This document shows, piece after piece, positions 46,588-58,570 of a stretch of 64,000 bases of DNA (the first letter of the stretch is position 1; every line of letters begins with the position of its first letter). Where the stretch lies: contig NZ_PHHE01000001.1 of the NCBI RefSeq assembly GCF_002813455.1, positions 2,356,001 to 2,420,000 of the forward strand, in the 5' to 3' direction. The notes under the pieces are model-generated. The model did no database searches and had not been told where the DNA came from. It saw only the letters and a list, made by a program, of their open reading frames with translations. The translations under genes were made by a program, and so were the position numbers. The DNA comes from Pseudomonas baetica (GTDB lineage: Bacteria > Pseudomonadota > Gammaproteobacteria > Pseudomonadales > Pseudomonadaceae).

Positions 46588-49116
46588 TTAGAGACTGCGA
46601 GCAACCTGAACCTTCTCGAAGACTTCGATCTTGTCACCGACTTTGACGTCGTTGTAGCTCTTCACGCCGATACCGCATTCCATGCCGGCACGTACTTCGG
46701 AAGCGTCATCCTTGAAGCGGCGCAGGGATTCCAGCTCGCCTTCGAAGATAACGATGTCTTCACGCAGTACACGGATCGGACGGTTACGGTGCACAACACC
46801 TTCGATCACCATGCAGCCTGCGATCGCGCCAAACTTCGGCGAACGGAACACGTCACGGACTTCGGCGATACCCAGGATGTTCTCGCGAACATCGCTGCCG
46901 AGCATACCGGTCAGGGCTTTCTTGACGTCTTCGATGATGTCGTAGATCACGTTGTAGTAACGCATATCCAGACCTTCCTGCTCGACGATCTTCCGTGCGC
47001 CAGCATCGGCACGCACGTTGAAGCCGAACAGTACAGCGTTGGAAGCCAGTGCCAGGTTGGCGTCGGATTCAGTGATACCACCGACACCGCCACCGACTAC
47101 GCGCACTTGCACTTCGTCGTTGCCCAGGCCATTCAGAGCGCCCTGCAAAGCTTCCAGCGAACCACGGACGTCGGATTTGAGGACGATGTTGAGCGTCTTC
47201 TTCTCTGCCTGCCCCATGTTTTCGAAGATGTTTTCCAGCTTGCCGGCGTGAGCGCGAGCCAGTTTGACTTCGCGGAACTTGCCTTGACGGAACAGAGCCA
47301 CTTCACGGGCTTTCTTCTCGTCTGCAACTACGCTCATCTCGTCGCCAGCGTCCGGGGTACCGTCCAGGCCGAGGATCTCGACAGGGATGGAAGGACCGGC
47401 TTCCTTGATTGGCTTGCCGTTCTCGTCGAGCATGGCGCGAACGCGGCCATAGTTCGAACCGACCAGCACCATGTCGCCTTGGCGCAGGGTACCGTCTTGA
47501 ACCAGAACGGTTGCAACCGGGCCACGACCTTTGTCGAGACGCGATTCAACCACAACACCACGGCCAGGAGCCGAAGGGGTCGCTTTCAGTTCGAGAACTT
47601 CAGCTTGCAGCAGAACCGCTTCGAGCAGTTCGTCCACGCCAGTACCGACTTTCGCCGAAACCGGTACGAACGGCGTATCACCGCCCCACTCTTCCGACGT
47701 CACGCCGTGAACCGACAGTTCGCTACGGATGCGATCGAGATCAGCGCCCGGCTTGTCGATCTTGTTGACTGCAACCACCAGTGGAACGCCAGCCGCTACC
47801 GCGTGCTGAACAGCTTCAATGGTCTGCGGCATTACGCCGTCATCGGCTGCAACGACCAGAATCACGATGTCGGTCGCCTTGGCACCACGGGCACGCATTG
47901 CGGTAAACGCGGCGTGACCCGGGGTGTCGAGGAAGGTGACCATGCCGCGTTCGGTTTCAACGTGGTATGCACCGATGTGCTGGGTGATACCACCGGCTTC
48001 GCCAGCAGCTACCTTGGCACGACGGATGTAGTCGAGCAGCGAGGTCTTACCGTGGTCAACGTGGCCCATTACGGTCACGACTGGAGCACGGGAGAACGAC
48101 TCACCTTCAAACTTCAGGGACTCGGCCAGGGAATCTTCCAGAGCGGTGTCGCTGACCAGGGTCACTTTGTGGCCCAGTTCTTCGGCTACCAGTTGAGCAG
48201 TTTCCTGATCAAGCACCTGGTTGATGGTCGCTGGAGTACCCAGTTTGAACATGAACTTGATGATTTCCGCAGCCTTGACCGACATCTGATTGGCGAGATC
48301 GCCAACGGTGATGGTCTCGCCGATCTGCACATCACGCACGACAGGGCCGGTTGGGCTCTGGAAACCGTGAGCGTTGCGCTTCTTCAGCTTGGCCTTGCCG
48401 CGACCACCACGACGGAAGCCATCGCTTTCTTCGTCGGTAGTGCGTGGCGCGACACGTGGTGCTGGTGCTTTCTCTTTGACCGATGCGCGATGCGGAGCGT
48501 TTTTACGCTCGCCATCACCACCGCCACTGCGACGATTGTTGTCGTCGGCACGTGGTTTGTCCGGACGGCGCTGTTCGTTCTGCTTGTTACGAACGTCAGC
48601 AGACGGTGCCGGAGCGGCGGCCACCGGTGCGCTTTCGCGTACTGGTTCGGCAGCTGTAGCCGGCGCCGAAACGGCGGCGCTGGTAGCGGTTTGCGCAGCA
48701 GCAGGCTGGCGACGCGCTTCTTCTTCGGCGCGTTGCTTGGCTTCTTCTTCAGCCTTCTGACGGGCAGCATTTTCTACTGCGCGACGCTCATCCAGTTCAC
48801 GTTTGCGCTCGGCTTCGATTTCTTCCGGGCTACGCTGTACGAAAACTTTCTTCTTGCGAACTTCAACGCTGATGCTCTTGCTGCCAGCAACACGCAGGGT
48901 GCTGGTGGTTTTACGCTGCAGCGTGATCTTGCGTGGTTCTTCCACTTTCGCCTTGTGGCTGCTCTTCAAGTGAGTCAGCAGGGATTGCTTCTCACTGTCA
49001 GTCACATTTTCTTCGGCGGCGGTGTGCGGCAGACCTGCCTCACGCATCTGCTGCAACAGGCGCTCTACCGGTGTTTTGACCTCATCGGCCAGTTGTTTCA
49101 CCGTGACTTGCGTCAT
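46588..49116 (-). CDS. infB: Translation initiation factor IF-2
   Basis: 842 residues: IF2_N domain ([19 protein letters not shown]), a long Ala/Glu/Arg-rich charged linker (about 90-260) and the GTPase core with [24 protein letters not shown] and NKIDK, then domains II-IV. It brings fMet-tRNA to the 30S subunit. It lies 27 bases after nusA. Confidence 0.98.
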   Translation of the reverse strand: MTQVTVKQLADEVKTPVERLLQQMREAGLPHTAAEENVTDSEKQSLLTHLKSSHKAKVEEPRKITLQRKTTSTLRVAGSKSISVEVRKKKVFVQRSPEEIEAERKRELDERRAVENAARQKAEEEAKQRAEEEARRQPAAAQTATSAAVSAPATAAEPVRESAPVAAAPAPSADVRNKQNEQRRPDKPRADDNNRRSGGGDGERKNAPHRASVKEKAPAPRVAPRTTDEESDGFRRGGRGKAKLKKRNAHGFQSPTGPVVRDVQIGETITVGDLANQMSVKAAEIIKFMFKLGTPATINQVLDQETAQLVAEELGHKVTLVSDTALEDSLAESLKFEGESFSRAPVVTVMGHVDHGKTSLLDYIRRAKVAAGEAGGITQHIGAYHVETERGMVTFLDTPGHAAFTAMRARGAKATDIVILVVAADDGVMPQTIEAVQHAVAAGVPLVVAVNKIDKPGADLDRIRSELSVHGVTSEEWGGDTPFVPVSAKVGTGVDELLEAVLLQAEVLELKATPSAPGRGVVVESRLDKGRGPVATVLVQDGTLRQGDMVLVGSNYGRVRAMLDENGKPIKEAGPSIPVEILGLDGTPDAGDEMSVVADEKKAREVALFRQGKFREVKLARAHAGKLENIFENMGQAEKKTLNIVLKSDVRGSLEALQGALNGLGNDEVQVRVVGGGVGGITESDANLALASNAVLFGFNVRADAGARKIVEQEGLDMRYYNVIYDIIEDVKKALTGMLGSDVRENILGIAEVRDVFRSPKFGAIAGCMVIEGVVHRNRPIRVLREDIVIFEGELESLRRFKDDASEVRAGMECGIGVKSYNDVKVGDKIEVFEKVQVARSL

Positions 49117-49143
49117 GCACTTCTCTCCTCAGGCCGCGCCTAA

Positions 49144-50625
49144 TTACTCGAACCAATGGGCTCGGGCGGCCATGATCAACTTGCCGGCACGATCATCGTC
49201 AATGCCGTCGATGTCGAGCAGGTCGTCAATAGACTGCTCGGCCAGGTCTTCGCGGGTAATTACGCCGCGCACCGCCAGTTCCATCGCCAAATCCTTGTCC
49301 ATACCCTCAAGCGAGAGCAGGTCTTCGGCCGGATGGGCGTCTGCCAGCTTTTCCTCAGTAGCGATGGCTTTGGTCAACAAACGATCCTTGGCACGAGCGC
49401 GAAGCTCGTTGACGGTGTCTTCGTCAAAGCCGTCGATGTTGAGCATTTCTTCCAACGGTACGTAGGCAATCTCTTCCAGGCTGGTGAAGCCTTCATCTAC
49501 CAGCACCTGTGCCAGGTCTTCGTCGACTTCCAGCTCGTCGATGAAGTTGCGCAGGATGTCGCCGGTTTCTGCTTGCTGCTTAGCCTGGATGTCCGATTCG
49601 GTCATCACGTTCAGGGTCCAGCCAGTCAACTGGCTCGCCAGACGCACGTTCTGACCACCACGACCGATGGCCTGAGCCAGATTGTCTGCGCCAACGGCGA
49701 TATCCATGGCGTGGGCATCTTCGTCAACGATAATTGCCGCAACCTCAGCCGGGGACATGGCGTTGATCACGAACTGAGCCGGGTTGTCGTCCCACAGGAC
49801 GATATCAACACGCTCGCCGCCCAACTCACCGGACACTGCCTGGACGCGCGAACCGCGCATACCGATGCAAGCGCCCTGCGGGTCGATGCGTTTGTCTTTC
49901 GAGCGAACGGCGATCTTGGCGCGCGAACCCGGATCACGGGACGCTGCCATTACTTCGATCAGCCCTTCAGCAATTTCCGGCACTTCGATGCGGAACAACT
50001 CGATAAGCATTTCCGGCGCGGTACGCGACAGGATCAGCTGCGGGCCGCGGTTCTCGGTGCGGATTTCCTTGAGCAGCGCACGCAGACGTACGCCGACACG
50101 GAAGGTTTCGCGAGAGATGATGTCTTCACGGGCCAGCAACGCTTCAGCGTTGTTGCCCAGATCGACGATCACGTTATCGCGGGTGACTTTTTTCACGGTG
50201 CCGGAGATGATTTCCCCCAGGCGCTCGCGATAGGCGTCGACCACTTGAGCGCGCTCGGCTTCACGCACTTTCTGCACAATGACTTGCTTGGCAGTCTGTG
50301 CAGCAATGCGGCCGAACTCGATGGATTCGATCTTTTCTTCGACGACGTCGCCAACCTGGGCGCCTGGATGCGTTTCGGCAACCTTGCTCGGCCAGGTTTC
50401 GATAGCCGGATCGTCGAGATCATTCTCTTCGACAACCGTCCAGCGACGGAAAGTTTCGTAAGAACCGGTGTGGCGGTTAATTTCCACACGCAGGTCAACT
50501 TCGTCTTCAAAACGCTTTTTGGTAGCAGTGGCCAGAGCCAGCTCCAGCGCTTCAAAAATTACGCTTGCCGGTACGCCCTTTTCATTGGATACCGACTCAA
50601 CAACCAGCAGTACTTCTTTGCTCAT
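49144..50625 (-). CDS. nusA: Transcription termination/antitermination factor NusA
   Basis: 493 residues: an N-terminal RNA-polymerase-binding domain, S1 ([16 protein letters not shown], about 135-200), two KH domains ([35 protein letters not shown]) and two C-terminal acidic repeats ([38 protein letters not shown]). The ATG at 50625 begins [10 protein letters not shown], the family N-terminus. Confidence 0.98.
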   Translation of the reverse strand: MSKEVLLVVESVSNEKGVPASVIFEALELALATATKKRFEDEVDLRVEINRHTGSYETFRRWTVVEENDLDDPAIETWPSKVAETHPGAQVGDVVEEKIESIEFGRIAAQTAKQVIVQKVREAERAQVVDAYRERLGEIISGTVKKVTRDNVIVDLGNNAEALLAREDIISRETFRVGVRLRALLKEIRTENRGPQLILSRTAPEMLIELFRIEVPEIAEGLIEVMAASRDPGSRAKIAVRSKDKRIDPQGACIGMRGSRVQAVSGELGGERVDIVLWDDNPAQFVINAMSPAEVAAIIVDEDAHAMDIAVGADNLAQAIGRGGQNVRLASQLTGWTLNVMTESDIQAKQQAETGDILRNFIDELEVDEDLAQVLVDEGFTSLEEIAYVPLEEMLNIDGFDEDTVNELRARAKDRLLTKAIATEEKLADAHPAEDLLSLEGMDKDLAMELAVRGVITREDLAEQSIDDLLDIDGIDDDRAGKLIMAARAHWFE

Positions 50626-50672
50626 CGTACGCCTCGCCTTTCGCAAGCCATTGGATCCGCGGGATCCGCGTC

Positions 50673-51131
50673 TCAGTCAAAACTGGGAATAATGTTGGCC
50701 TTGTCGATCATATCGATCGGCAACAGGAACTCATGGTCTTCTACCTGCACCACGACGTCCTGTTCTTCTACACCGCGCAGAAGGCCCTGAAAGTTGCGTC
50801 GACCTTCAAAAGGCGAGCGCAGCTTGATCTTCACTTGTTCACCGGCAAATTTTGCAAACTGCTCAAGAGTGAACAGTGGGCGCTCCATGCCAGGCGAGGA
50901 AACTTCGAGGGTGTATTCAACGGAGATCGGATCTTCAACATCCAGTACACCGCTGATCTGACGGCTGACAATGGCGCAATCGTCCACCAGCACACCGCCC
51001 TCTTTATCAATATAAACGCGCAACATCGAGTGACGACCTTGAGCCGAGAACTCGATACCCCAGCATTCATAGCCTAGGGCCACGACCACCGGGGCCAGCA
51101 AGGCCTGCAACTCTTCTAGCTTGCTCGACAC
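50673..51131 (-). CDS. rimP: Ribosome maturation factor RimP
   Basis: 152 residues with the two RimP domains ([43 protein letters not shown]). It acts in 30S maturation. First protein gene of the nusA operon. Confidence 0.97.
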   Translation of the reverse strand: MSSKLEELQALLAPVVVALGYECWGIEFSAQGRHSMLRVYIDKEGGVLVDDCAIVSRQISGVLDVEDPISVEYTLEVSSPGMERPLFTLEQFAKFAGEQVKIKLRSPFEGRRNFQGLLRGVEEQDVVVQVEDHEFLLPIDMIDKANIIPSFD

Positions 51132-51172
51132 CTGAACCCCCTAGTGCATGATATGTGCATGCTATGCAAAAT

Positions 51173-51195
51173 AAAAAAATGGGCTTAACGCCCAT
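51173..51195 (-). terminator. Terminator between tRNA-fMet and rimP
   Basis: Minus strand ATGGGCGTTAAGCCCAT followed by seven T. It is the third hairpin after tRNA-fMet (others at 51241-51264 and 51202-51223), and may set how much tRNA transcription runs into rimP-nusA. Confidence 0.75.
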
Positions 51196-51240
51196 CCTTG
51201 AAACGCCGTCGAACAGCGGCGTTGAAAGTGTCCAGCTAAC

Positions 51241-51264
51241 AAAAAGCCCCTTAAAAGGGGCTCC
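51241..51264 (-). terminator. Terminator of tRNA-fMet
   Basis: Minus strand GAGCCCCTT-TT-AAGGGGCTTTTT, directly after the CCA end of the initiator tRNA gene. Confidence 0.85.
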
Positions 51265-51270
51265 TTAAAC

Positions 51271-51347
<77 letters not shown>

Positions 51348-51363
51348 ACAAAGCTGGGGCAGA

Positions 51364-51392
51364 AGTATACGACCGATCCCTTATAGGGTCAA
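51364..51392 (-). promoter_or_regulatory. Promoter of initiator tRNA
   Basis: -35 TTGACC, a 17-base spacer and -10 TATACT on the minus strand, about 17 bases before the tRNA 5' end. This is close to the sigma-70 consensus. Confidence 0.85.
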
Positions 51393-51412
51393 TGTAACCT
51401 TCCACCTGCAAG

Positions 51413-51434
51413 AAAGCCCGCAACAGCGGGCTCT
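51413..51434 (-). terminator. Terminator after tRNA-Leu
   Basis: Minus strand AGCCCGCTGTTGCGGGCTTTCTT directly follows the tRNA-Leu gene and precedes the tRNA-fMet promoter. Confidence 0.75.
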
Positions 51435-51444
51435 CCTGACTAAT

Positions 51445-51530
51445 TGGTACCGAGAAGGGGACTCGAACCCCTACACCCTATGGGCACAACCACCTCAAGG
51501 TTGCGTGTCTACCAATTCCACCACCTCGGC
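51445..51530 (-). tRNA. tRNA-Leu (GAG)
   Basis: 86 bases with CCA and the long variable arm of class II tRNAs. The anticodon stem-loop CAACCTTGAGGTGGTTG gives anticodon GAG; the acceptor is GCCGAGG paired with a TCTCGGT-type 3' strand. It follows secG by 22 bases and is probably processed from the same transcript. Confidence 0.95.
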
Positions 51531-51552
51531 AAAACTACATTTGAAACCCTTC

Positions 51553-51939
51553 TTACTTCTGCTCTTGAGCTGGAGGTACGTCAGTCGCTGGAGTAGCCGA
51601 CTTTTGCTCTTGAAGCACCGGGACATCATCAGAAGCCGGTTGTTGTTGCTTAGGTACTTCCAACACTGCTGGATCTGGTAATCCTGCTTGAGTCAGCTCA
51701 TGAGCCTTCTCTTTAGCAAAGTAACCTAACCCCAAGCTGGTTATGAAGAAACCGGCGGCAAGTATAGCAGTAAACTTACTAAGAAAGGTAGAGGAACCTT
51801 GGCTTCCGAACACAGTATTTGAAGCACCTGCTCCGAAAGACGCGCCAGCGTCCGCACCCTTACCCTGCTGCAGCAAAACCAGAGCAACTACGCCCAATGC
51901 ACCCAGCAGATGAAAAACGACTACGACTGTTTCCAGCAT
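51553..51939 (-). CDS. secG: Protein-export membrane protein SecG
   Basis: 128 residues. Two membrane segments ([40 protein letters not shown]) surround the conserved [16 protein letters not shown] loop. The C-terminal tail is Pro/Gln/Glu-rich with a short repeat ([18 protein letters not shown]). Part of SecYEG. It begins 4 bases after tpiA. The frame to 51987 would overlap tpiA and is rejected. Confidence 0.95.
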   Translation of the reverse strand: MLETVVVVFHLLGALGVVALVLLQQGKGADAGASFGAGASNTVFGSQGSSTFLSKFTAILAAGFFITSLGLGYFAKEKAHELTQAGLPDPAVLEVPKQQQPASDDVPVLQEQKSATPATDVPPAQEQK

Positions 51940-51943
51940 TTTT

Positions 51944-52699
51944 TCAGTTTCCCGCGGCGCGACAAATCGCACCGAACTCATCTGCATTCAGGGAAGCTCC
52001 ACCAATGAGCCCCCCATCGATATCCGGCATGCCGAACAGTTCGACCGCATTGGCCGCCTTCACGCTGCCGCCGTATAGAAGCCGCACACCTCGTGCGATT
52101 TCAGAATTTTCTGCCGCCAACTGCTCGCGAATGGCTTTATGCACATCCTGCGCCTGCTGCGGCGTTGCAGTCAGCCCGGTGCCAATGGCCCAGACTGGCT
52201 CGTAAGCAATGACTGCCTTGGCAAAAGCACCAACACCCAGCTCCTCGATGATGCTGCCCAGCTGACGCCCGACAACCTCAAGAGTTTTACCGGCTTCGCG
52301 CTGCTCGAGGGTCTCCCCCACGCACAACACCGGAATCAAGCCACATGCCTGTGCCGCTGCGAACTTGCGATTCAGCACTCCGTCTCGCTCACCCATTATC
52401 TGGCGGCGTTCAGAGTGCCCGACAAGCACCAGGGAACAACCTGCATCCACCAACTGACTCGGCGCAATTTCACCGGTCAATGCACCTTGCATGGATTCCA
52501 CCGCAGAATTCTGCGCACCGACCGAAATCGATTTGCCTTTCAAACCATCAATCACTTGATTGATATGCAAGCAAGGCGGGAATACCGCGACATCAACACC
52601 GCTTGGCAAGGCCAGATGACGAAGGCCGTTGATCAGCTCAGCGACGCTGGCGCGGGTACCGTGCATCTTCCAGTTACCAGCTACCATAGGGCGACGCAT
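51944..52699 (-). CDS. tpiA: Triosephosphate isomerase
   Basis: 251 residues with N-terminal GNWKMHG, catalytic His in LVGHSERR and catalytic Glu in [12 protein letters not shown]. It interconverts dihydroxyacetone phosphate and glyceraldehyde-3-phosphate. Confidence 0.98.
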   Translation of the reverse strand: MRRPMVAGNWKMHGTRASVAELINGLRHLALPSGVDVAVFPPCLHINQVIDGLKGKSISVGAQNSAVESMQGALTGEIAPSQLVDAGCSLVLVGHSERRQIMGERDGVLNRKFAAAQACGLIPVLCVGETLEQREAGKTLEVVGRQLGSIIEELGVGAFAKAVIAYEPVWAIGTGLTATPQQAQDVHKAIREQLAAENSEIARGVRLLYGGSVKAANAVELFGMPDIDGGLIGGASLNADEFGAICRAAGN

Positions 52700-52764
52700 G
52701 CTGTACCTCGTCGGTCAAAGTGGGCGCAGATGTTACCCAACACAATCATGGCTTGCAAGCCGAA

Positions 52765-54102
52765 TCAGGCAGAAACTTCAGTTACCAGTTTTGCCAGTTC
52801 TTCAGCATAACCGCGAACCTGCGCTTCGTCCTCGCCTTCGACCATTACACGCACCAGAGGCTCTGTACCGGACTTACGCAAAAGTACGCGTCCACGCCCT
52901 GCCATTGCTTGGGTCACGCGCGCGCCGGCTTCCTTGACTGCCGGATGCTCCAGCGGGTTTTCGCCACCACCGAAACGCACATTGATCAGCACCTGAGGGC
53001 ACTTGCGCAAGGCTTGTCGGGCTTGTGCGAGGCCTTCGTTACGCGCCTTGAGCGCCATCAGCACTTGCAACGCAGCAATGATCGCATCGCCAGTGGTCGT
53101 GTGATTGAAGCAAACGATATGCCCTGAGTTCTCACCACCGACCAGCCAATTCCGCTCCAGCAATTCGGCGATCACGTAGCGATCGCCGACATTGGCACGA
53201 ATAAATGGAATCGAAAGCTCTGCGAGCGCCAACTCCAGACCGAGGTTACTCATCAGGGTGCCAACTACGCCTCCCTGCAATTTTCCACGCTCATGCAGGT
53301 CACGGGCAATGATGAATAGCAAATCGTCACCATCAACGATGGCGCCAGTGTGATCGACCATCAGCACCCGATCACCGTCACCATCAAAAGCGATACCCAG
53401 ATCAGCGTGTTCCGCCAGAACCGCTGCCTGGAGCTGACCCATATGGGTAGAGCCGCAGTTGTCGTTGATATTCAAACCATTAGGCTGGGCCGATAACACG
53501 ACGACTTGTGCACCCAACTCGCGAAAAACGCTTGGGGCAACCTTATAGGTCGCACCATGGGCACAGTCAATGACGATCTTGAGCCCGGCAAAACTGGCGC
53601 CTGTAGGCACACTGCTCTTGCAGAACTCGATGTAACGACCAGAGGCATCGTTGATTCGCGACACCTTGCCGATCTTGCTCGACTCGACCACGGTCATAGG
53701 CGTGTCGAGCAGCTCTTCGATCATCAACTCCAGCTCATCCGGCAGCTTGGTACCCTTACCGGAGAAAAACTTGATGCCGTTATCATCATGCGGATTGTGC
53801 GAAGCACTGATCACGATGCCTGCCTCAGCCTGAAAAGTGCGCGACAGGTACGCAATGGCCGGCGTCGGCATCGGGCCAAGCAGCATCACATCCGCACCTG
53901 CAGACGTCAGCCCAGCCTCAAGCGCCGACTCGAACATGTAGCCGGAAATTCGTGTGTCCTTACCGACCAGCACCTTGCAGGCGCCCATCTTGCGGAACGC
54001 CATGCCGGCAGCCCAGCCGAGCTTGAGCATGAAGTCAGGAGTAATAGGATATACACCGACTCGACCACGAATGCCGTCAGTACCAAAGTATTTCTTGCTC
54101 AT
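52765..54102 (-). CDS. glmM: Phosphoglucosamine mutase
   Basis: 445 residues. N-terminal [13 protein letters not shown], phosphoserine loop [19 protein letters not shown], metal loop FDGDGDR and the C-terminal [12 protein letters not shown] are all present. It makes glucosamine-1-phosphate for cell-wall synthesis. It lies 16 bases after folP. Confidence 0.98.
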   Translation of the reverse strand: MSKKYFGTDGIRGRVGVYPITPDFMLKLGWAAGMAFRKMGACKVLVGKDTRISGYMFESALEAGLTSAGADVMLLGPMPTPAIAYLSRTFQAEAGIVISASHNPHDDNGIKFFSGKGTKLPDELELMIEELLDTPMTVVESSKIGKVSRINDASGRYIEFCKSSVPTGASFAGLKIVIDCAHGATYKVAPSVFRELGAQVVVLSAQPNGLNINDNCGSTHMGQLQAAVLAEHADLGIAFDGDGDRVLMVDHTGAIVDGDDLLFIIARDLHERGKLQGGVVGTLMSNLGLELALAELSIPFIRANVGDRYVIAELLERNWLVGGENSGHIVCFNHTTTGDAIIAALQVLMALKARNEGLAQARQALRKCPQVLINVRFGGGENPLEHPAVKEAGARVTQAMAGRGRVLLRKSGTEPLVRVMVEGEDEAQVRGYAEELAKLVTEVSA

Positions 54103-54118
54103 AAGCGCTCCATCTTTC

Positions 54119-54970
54119 TTATTCGGCTGAATCGACGGCCGCGATCATCCGCACCACATCTACCGTTTCTGCCACATCATGGACGCGCAATATACGCGCC
54201 CCCTTGACCGACGCCAATGCAGCCAGTGCCAGCCCACCATGCAGGCGCTCGCCCACTGGACGACTCAACGCATGCCCGATCATGCTCTTGCGTGAAACAC
54301 CAACCAATAACGGTCGACCCAACGCATGCAGGGCTTCCATATGCTTGAACAAGCTTAGATTGTGCTGCAAGGTTTTGGCGAAGCCGAATCCAGGATCAAG
54401 AATGATTCGCTCGGACGGAATACCCGCCAGCGCACATTGAGCCATGCGCTCGGCGAGAAACTCGCCTACCTCCCGAGTGACATCCTGATACTGCGGATCG
54501 TCCTGCATATCACCGGGCTCACCGAGCATATGCATGAGGCAGACGGGCAATCCTGTGGCCGCCGCCGCATCCAGGGCGCCGTCTCGTCGCAGCGATCGCA
54601 CATCGTTGATCAACCCGGCACCCAGTCGCGCTGTTTCGCGCATCACGGCGGGAGTTGAGGTATCGACCGAGATGATCACGTCGAGCTCGCGATTGATCAG
54701 CTCCACAATAGGCGCCACGCGCTCCAGCTCTTCCAGCGGTGATACCGCGCGAGCGCCAGGGCGAGTGGATTCGCCACCAACATCAATCAGCGTCGCGCCA
54801 GCCGCAACCATGCCTTCAGCATGGCGCAAGGCCGCGTCGATCTGAGCGTATCGGCCGCCATCGGAGAAGGAATCGGGAGTGACATTAAGAATACCCATGA
54901 CATGCGTCCGGGCCAAATCAAGAACCCGGTTGCCGCAAGGCAACCGGGTCAGGGACTGTACAGAAGTCAT
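54119..54970 (-). CDS. folP: Dihydropteroate synthase
   Basis: 283 residues with the pterin-binding motifs [15 protein letters not shown] and [11 protein letters not shown], and the later GVSRKSMIG. It is the sulfonamide target in folate synthesis. It starts 8 bases after ftsH. Confidence 0.98.
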   Translation of the reverse strand: MTSVQSLTRLPCGNRVLDLARTHVMGILNVTPDSFSDGGRYAQIDAALRHAEGMVAAGATLIDVGGESTRPGARAVSPLEELERVAPIVELINRELDVIISVDTSTPAVMRETARLGAGLINDVRSLRRDGALDAAAATGLPVCLMHMLGEPGDMQDDPQYQDVTREVGEFLAERMAQCALAGIPSERIILDPGFGFAKTLQHNLSLFKHMEALHALGRPLLVGVSRKSMIGHALSRPVGERLHGGLALAALASVKGARILRVHDVAETVDVVRMIAAVDSAE

Positions 54971-54978
54971 TTCAAACC

Positions 54979-56895
54979 TTAAACGTCAGCAGCCGGACCG
55001 CCAATTGGTGTTTCCGGACGCTCATCCTGAACAACCGGAGGCGGCGGCGTACCGGTGCCACCCGACCAGTCGCGAGGCTCACGCGGGGTACGGCCAGCCA
55101 TGATGTCGTCGATCTGTTCAGCATCGATTGTTTCGTACTTCATCAGAGCATCAGCCATGGCATCGAGCTTGTCACGGTTGTCCGTGAGGATCTGCTTGGC
55201 AGTGCCGTAGCACTGATCAATGATGCTGCGTACTTCGGAGTCGATCAGTTTGGCAGTCTCACCGGAGAAGCTAGCAGCCTGACCACCACCGCCGCGACCG
55301 AGGAATACTTCACCCTCTTCTTCGGCATACATCAGTGGACCGAGTTTTTCCGACAGACCCCATTTGGTCACCATGTTCCGCGCGATCTGGCTGGCACGCA
55401 TGATGTCGTTGGAAGCACCAGTGGTCACACCGTCAAAACCAAGGGTCATTTCTTCAGCAATACGGCCGCCGTACAGCGAGCAGATCTGGCTGATCAGCGC
55501 ACGCTTGGACAGGCTGTAACGATCTTCTTCCGGCAGGAACATGGTCACACCCAGCGCACGACCGCGCGGAATGATCGAGACCTTGTAAACCGGATCATGC
55601 TCAGGCACGACGCGGCCAACAATAGCGTGGCCAGCTTCGTGGTAAGCGGTGTTCTGCTTCTCTTTCTCGGACATGACCATCGATTTGCGCTCGGCGCCCA
55701 TCATGATCTTGTCCTTGGCCAGTTCGAACTCTTTCATCTCGACAATACGCTTGCCCGCACGAGCCGCAAACAGCGACGCCTCGTTGACCAGGTTGGCCAG
55801 ATCAGCACCAGAGAAACCCGGAGTACCGCGAGCGATGACGGCCGGAGCAACGTCGTCACCCATTGGCACTTTACGCATGTGAACCTTGAGAATCTGTTCA
55901 CGACCACGGATGTCCGGCAGGCCGACCACGACCTGACGGTCGAAACGGCCCGGACGCAGCAGCGCAGGGTCAAGTACGTCAGGACGGTTGGTCGCGGCAA
56001 TCACGATGATGCCGTCATTCATTTCGAAGCCATCCATCTCAACCAGCAACTGGTTAAGAGTCTGCTCACGCTCGTCGTGACCACCCCCCATGCCGGCGCC
56101 ACGGTGACGACCGACGGCATCGATTTCGTCGATGAAGATGATGCACGGCGCGTGCTTCTTGGCCTGCTCGAACATGTCACGAACACGGCTAGCGCCGACG
56201 CCCACGAACATCTCGACAAAATCGGAACCGGAAATAGTGAAGAACGGCACCTTGGCTTCGCCGGCAATCGCCTTGGCCAGCAAGGTTTTACCGGTACCCG
56301 GAGGACCGACCATCAGCACACCGCGAGGAATCCGGCCGCCCAGACGCTGGAACTTGCCCGGATCACGGAGGAACTCGACCAGTTCGCCAACTTCTTCCTT
56401 GGCTTCATCGCAACCGGCAACGTCAGCCAGAGTGGTTTTCACCTGATCTTCAGAAAGCAGACGCGCCTTGCTCTTGCCGAAGCTCATCGGCCCGCCCTTG
56501 CCACCGGCACCGCCCTGCATCTGGCGCATGAAGAACATGAACACCGCGATGATCACCAGGATCGGGAAGCTGGCCACCAGGAGCTGGGTCCAGATGCTTT
56601 GCTGCTCAGGCTGCTTGCCTTCGACCACAACGTGGTTGTCGACCAGGTCGCCGATCAGGCCATTGTCCTGAATCGCCGGACGAATGGTCTTGAAGCTATC
56701 GCCGTCATTGCGCTTGCCGGTAATCACATAGCCATCAACCGCTACGCGCTCGACCTTGCCATCCTTGACCTGCTGGATGAAGTCGGAATAGTTGAGGGTC
56801 TGCGGCTCGTTAGGGCTGGAGAAGTTGTTCATCACCGTCACCAGGACAGCCGCGATGATCAACCACAGGATCAGATTCTTTGCCATATCGTTCAA
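54979..56895 (-). CDS. ftsH: ATP-dependent membrane zinc protease FtsH
   Basis: 638 residues. Two membrane segments ([34 protein letters not shown]), AAA+ with Walker A GPPGTGKT (near 205) and [13 protein letters not shown], and the zinc site HEAGH (near 420). It degrades SecY, LpxC and other proteins. A TTG at 56893-56895 has AGAGGG 7 bases upstream and gives MNDMAKN; the ATG at 56886 would start MAKN but is 16 bases from that site. I prefer TTG. Confidence 0.96.
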   Translation of the reverse strand: MNDMAKNLILWLIIAAVLVTVMNNFSSPNEPQTLNYSDFIQQVKDGKVERVAVDGYVITGKRNDGDSFKTIRPAIQDNGLIGDLVDNHVVVEGKQPEQQSIWTQLLVASFPILVIIAVFMFFMRQMQGGAGGKGGPMSFGKSKARLLSEDQVKTTLADVAGCDEAKEEVGELVEFLRDPGKFQRLGGRIPRGVLMVGPPGTGKTLLAKAIAGEAKVPFFTISGSDFVEMFVGVGASRVRDMFEQAKKHAPCIIFIDEIDAVGRHRGAGMGGGHDEREQTLNQLLVEMDGFEMNDGIIVIAATNRPDVLDPALLRPGRFDRQVVVGLPDIRGREQILKVHMRKVPMGDDVAPAVIARGTPGFSGADLANLVNEASLFAARAGKRIVEMKEFELAKDKIMMGAERKSMVMSEKEKQNTAYHEAGHAIVGRVVPEHDPVYKVSIIPRGRALGVTMFLPEEDRYSLSKRALISQICSLYGGRIAEEMTLGFDGVTTGASNDIMRASQIARNMVTKWGLSEKLGPLMYAEEEGEVFLGRGGGGQAASFSGETAKLIDSEVRSIIDQCYGTAKQILTDNRDKLDAMADALMKYETIDAEQIDDIMAGRTPREPRDWSGGTGTPPPPVVQDERPETPIGGPAADV

Positions 56896-57088
56896 TTAAC
56901 TACCCTCTGAAGCAAGCTCCGCTACTGGCGCGCGCTTCGCATGATATTCACCGGCCTAACTTACTACATTACCTACAACTCTGGCAGGCGCCGTCTGTAA
57001 CCCTTTGTGAAACACTTTCTACACAATATTCGCTTATGCACGCGAGGCGAAATACGAAAAACCTATCACCCCGCACAAAAACCTCGTT

Positions 57089-57718
57089 TTATTCACTGCG
57101 ACCGCGGTAGCCCCAAGCCAGCATGTATTGCTCGCGGGAACTGCCACGGGAAGAATCCGGCTTGATCATCTGGATCTTGTCGAATTTCTTGCGAGCGTCC
57201 TTCAGGTAAACATCAAACCCTTCGCCCTGAAAAATCTTGATCACGAAATTACCACCCGGCTTGAGGATCCGCTCCGCCAAATCAAGCGCCAGCTCGCAAA
57301 GAAACATGGCTTTGGGCATGTCCACTTCGGGTGTACCACTCATATTGGGGGCCATATCGGAAATCACAAGGTCCACCTGCGAATTACCTACGGCCTCTAG
57401 GATCCGAGTAAGCACTTCGTCTTCGGTGAAGTCACCCTGGATGAAAGTCACGTCGGGAATGCTGTCCATTTCCAGGATGTCCGAGGCGATCAGACGGCCC
57501 TGACCACCGATCAGGCGGCTAGTGACCTGCGACCAGCCGCCGGGGGCTGCACCCAGGTCGACAACGCTCATACCCGGACGGATCAGCTTATATTTTTCCT
57601 GGATTTCCAGAAGCTTGTAACTCGCACGCGAGCGGTAGCCATCCTTCTGCGCCTGCTTCACATAGGGATCGTTGACATGTCTTTTCAGCCAACCAAGGCT
57701 TGTCTTGGAACGCGCCAT
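57089..57718 (-). CDS. rlmE: 23S rRNA (uridine-2'-O-)methyltransferase RlmE (FtsJ/RrmJ)
   Basis: 209 residues. SAM-binding [13 protein letters not shown] (near 49-61), IQGDFTE and the catalytic K-D-K-E residues of FtsJ enzymes (SDMAPNMSG and VIKIFQGEG regions). It methylates U2552 of 23S rRNA. Divergent from yhbY, with which it shares a palindromic promoter region. Confidence 0.97.
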   Translation of the reverse strand: MARSKTSLGWLKRHVNDPYVKQAQKDGYRSRASYKLLEIQEKYKLIRPGMSVVDLGAAPGGWSQVTSRLIGGQGRLIASDILEMDSIPDVTFIQGDFTEDEVLTRILEAVGNSQVDLVISDMAPNMSGTPEVDMPKAMFLCELALDLAERILKPGGNFVIKIFQGEGFDVYLKDARKKFDKIQMIKPDSSRGSSREQYMLAWGYRGRSE

Positions 57719-57773
57719 TGGGCACCTCGTTGATTAGGGTCGTGATTAATTGGGCGGATCCACGAACCCTCGG

Positions 57774-57794
57774 GTAAAATGGCCGCCATTTTAC
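57774..57794. promoter_or_regulatory. Perfect 21-bp palindrome between rlmE and yhbY
   Basis: GTAAAATGGC-C-GCCATTTTAC is symmetric about position 57784. It stands 26 bases before the yhbY ATG and 56 before the rlmE ATG. Each half contains TAAAAT, which could act as -10 in either direction, so it could be a shared promoter core or an operator. Confidence 0.6.
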
Positions 57795-57819
57795 AGAATC
57801 CAGACGAAAGGGTCAGATT

Positions 57820-58128
57820 ATGCCGCTCACTCCAGAGCAGAAGAAACAGTACAAATCCATTGGCCACCACCTGAAACCAGTTCTGACTGTGGCTGATAAC
57901 GGTTTGACTGAAGGTGTGTTAGCCGAACTTGAACGCGCGTTGGCGGATCACGAGCTGATCAAAATCAAGCTCAACATCCTCGATCGCGAGTCGCGCCTGG
58001 CGCACATTGCAGAGCTGTGCAAGGTTGGCAAGGCGGATCTGGTACAGGTCATCGGCAAGATGGCACTGGTTTACCGCAGGAACTTCAGCGCCAACAAGCA
58101 GCTGTCGAACGTTCATCGCTTCAAGTGA
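57820..58128 (+). CDS. yhbY: YhbY family RNA-binding protein
   Basis: 102 residues with the CRS1-YhbY (CRM) fold: LTPEQKKQYKSIGHHLKP, VADNGLTEGVLAELERAL, HELIKIKLN and the GKMALVYRR end, which has the variant of the GxxG-type RNA loop. It is associated with the 50S precursor. Confidence 0.95.
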   Translation: MPLTPEQKKQYKSIGHHLKPVLTVADNGLTEGVLAELERALADHELIKIKLNILDRESRLAHIAELCKVGKADLVQVIGKMALVYRRNFSANKQLSNVHRFK

Positions 58129-58137
58129 TGACAAGGG

Positions 58138-58542
58138 TCAAGGGTGTGCTTCGCGCACCCTGCCACTCCATCCCGGCACCGGCTGCATCACCAGCATCAG
58201 CCCGGAAAACCCCAGCACCAGATAGCTGAACACCTGCCAGCGCTGCGCATCCGGCCAGCCGACACGCACTGCGACATACATCGCACACGCGTACAACGCC
58301 ATCAACAGCACCTGCCCGCGAAAATCCCGCCATAGACTGACAAGGCCTTCGGCCTGTACCAGCACCAAAGCCTGAAATATCACGCAGGCGGCGGAAAACC
58401 CAACCACCAGCACTTCAAATGCACTGGCGACCTCATCAATCAGCAGCGGCGCCAAGCCAATCTTGCTCAACGCCGACTGCAAACCGAGATGAATCAACCA
58501 TAGACCGCCGACCCACAACATCTGGGTCAACTGCCAAAGCAT
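58138..58542 (-). CDS. DUF4149-like membrane protein
   Basis: 134 residues with about four membrane segments (MLWVGGLWLIHLGLQ; VLVVGFSAACVIFQALVLV; VLLMALYACAMYVAV; VFSYLVLGFSGLMLVM), of the type seen beside greA in Pseudomonas. Function unknown. The ATG at 58542 begins MLWQLTQMLW; no strong ribosome-binding site is visible, and the gene follows greA by 28 bases. Confidence 0.8.
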   Translation of the reverse strand: MLWQLTQMLWVGGLWLIHLGLQSALSKIGLAPLLIDEVASAFEVLVVGFSAACVIFQALVLVQAEGLVSLWRDFRGQVLLMALYACAMYVAVRVGWPDAQRWQVFSYLVLGFSGLMLVMQPVPGWSGRVREAHP

Positions 58543-58570
58543 GGCGCCCGCATGCAGCGGGCGCCGGGTT

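Noticed and set aside
46552..49143. 863-codon plus-strand frame opposite infB
   Set aside because: Shadow of infB; its translation is a Phe/Arg/His-rich string without domains.
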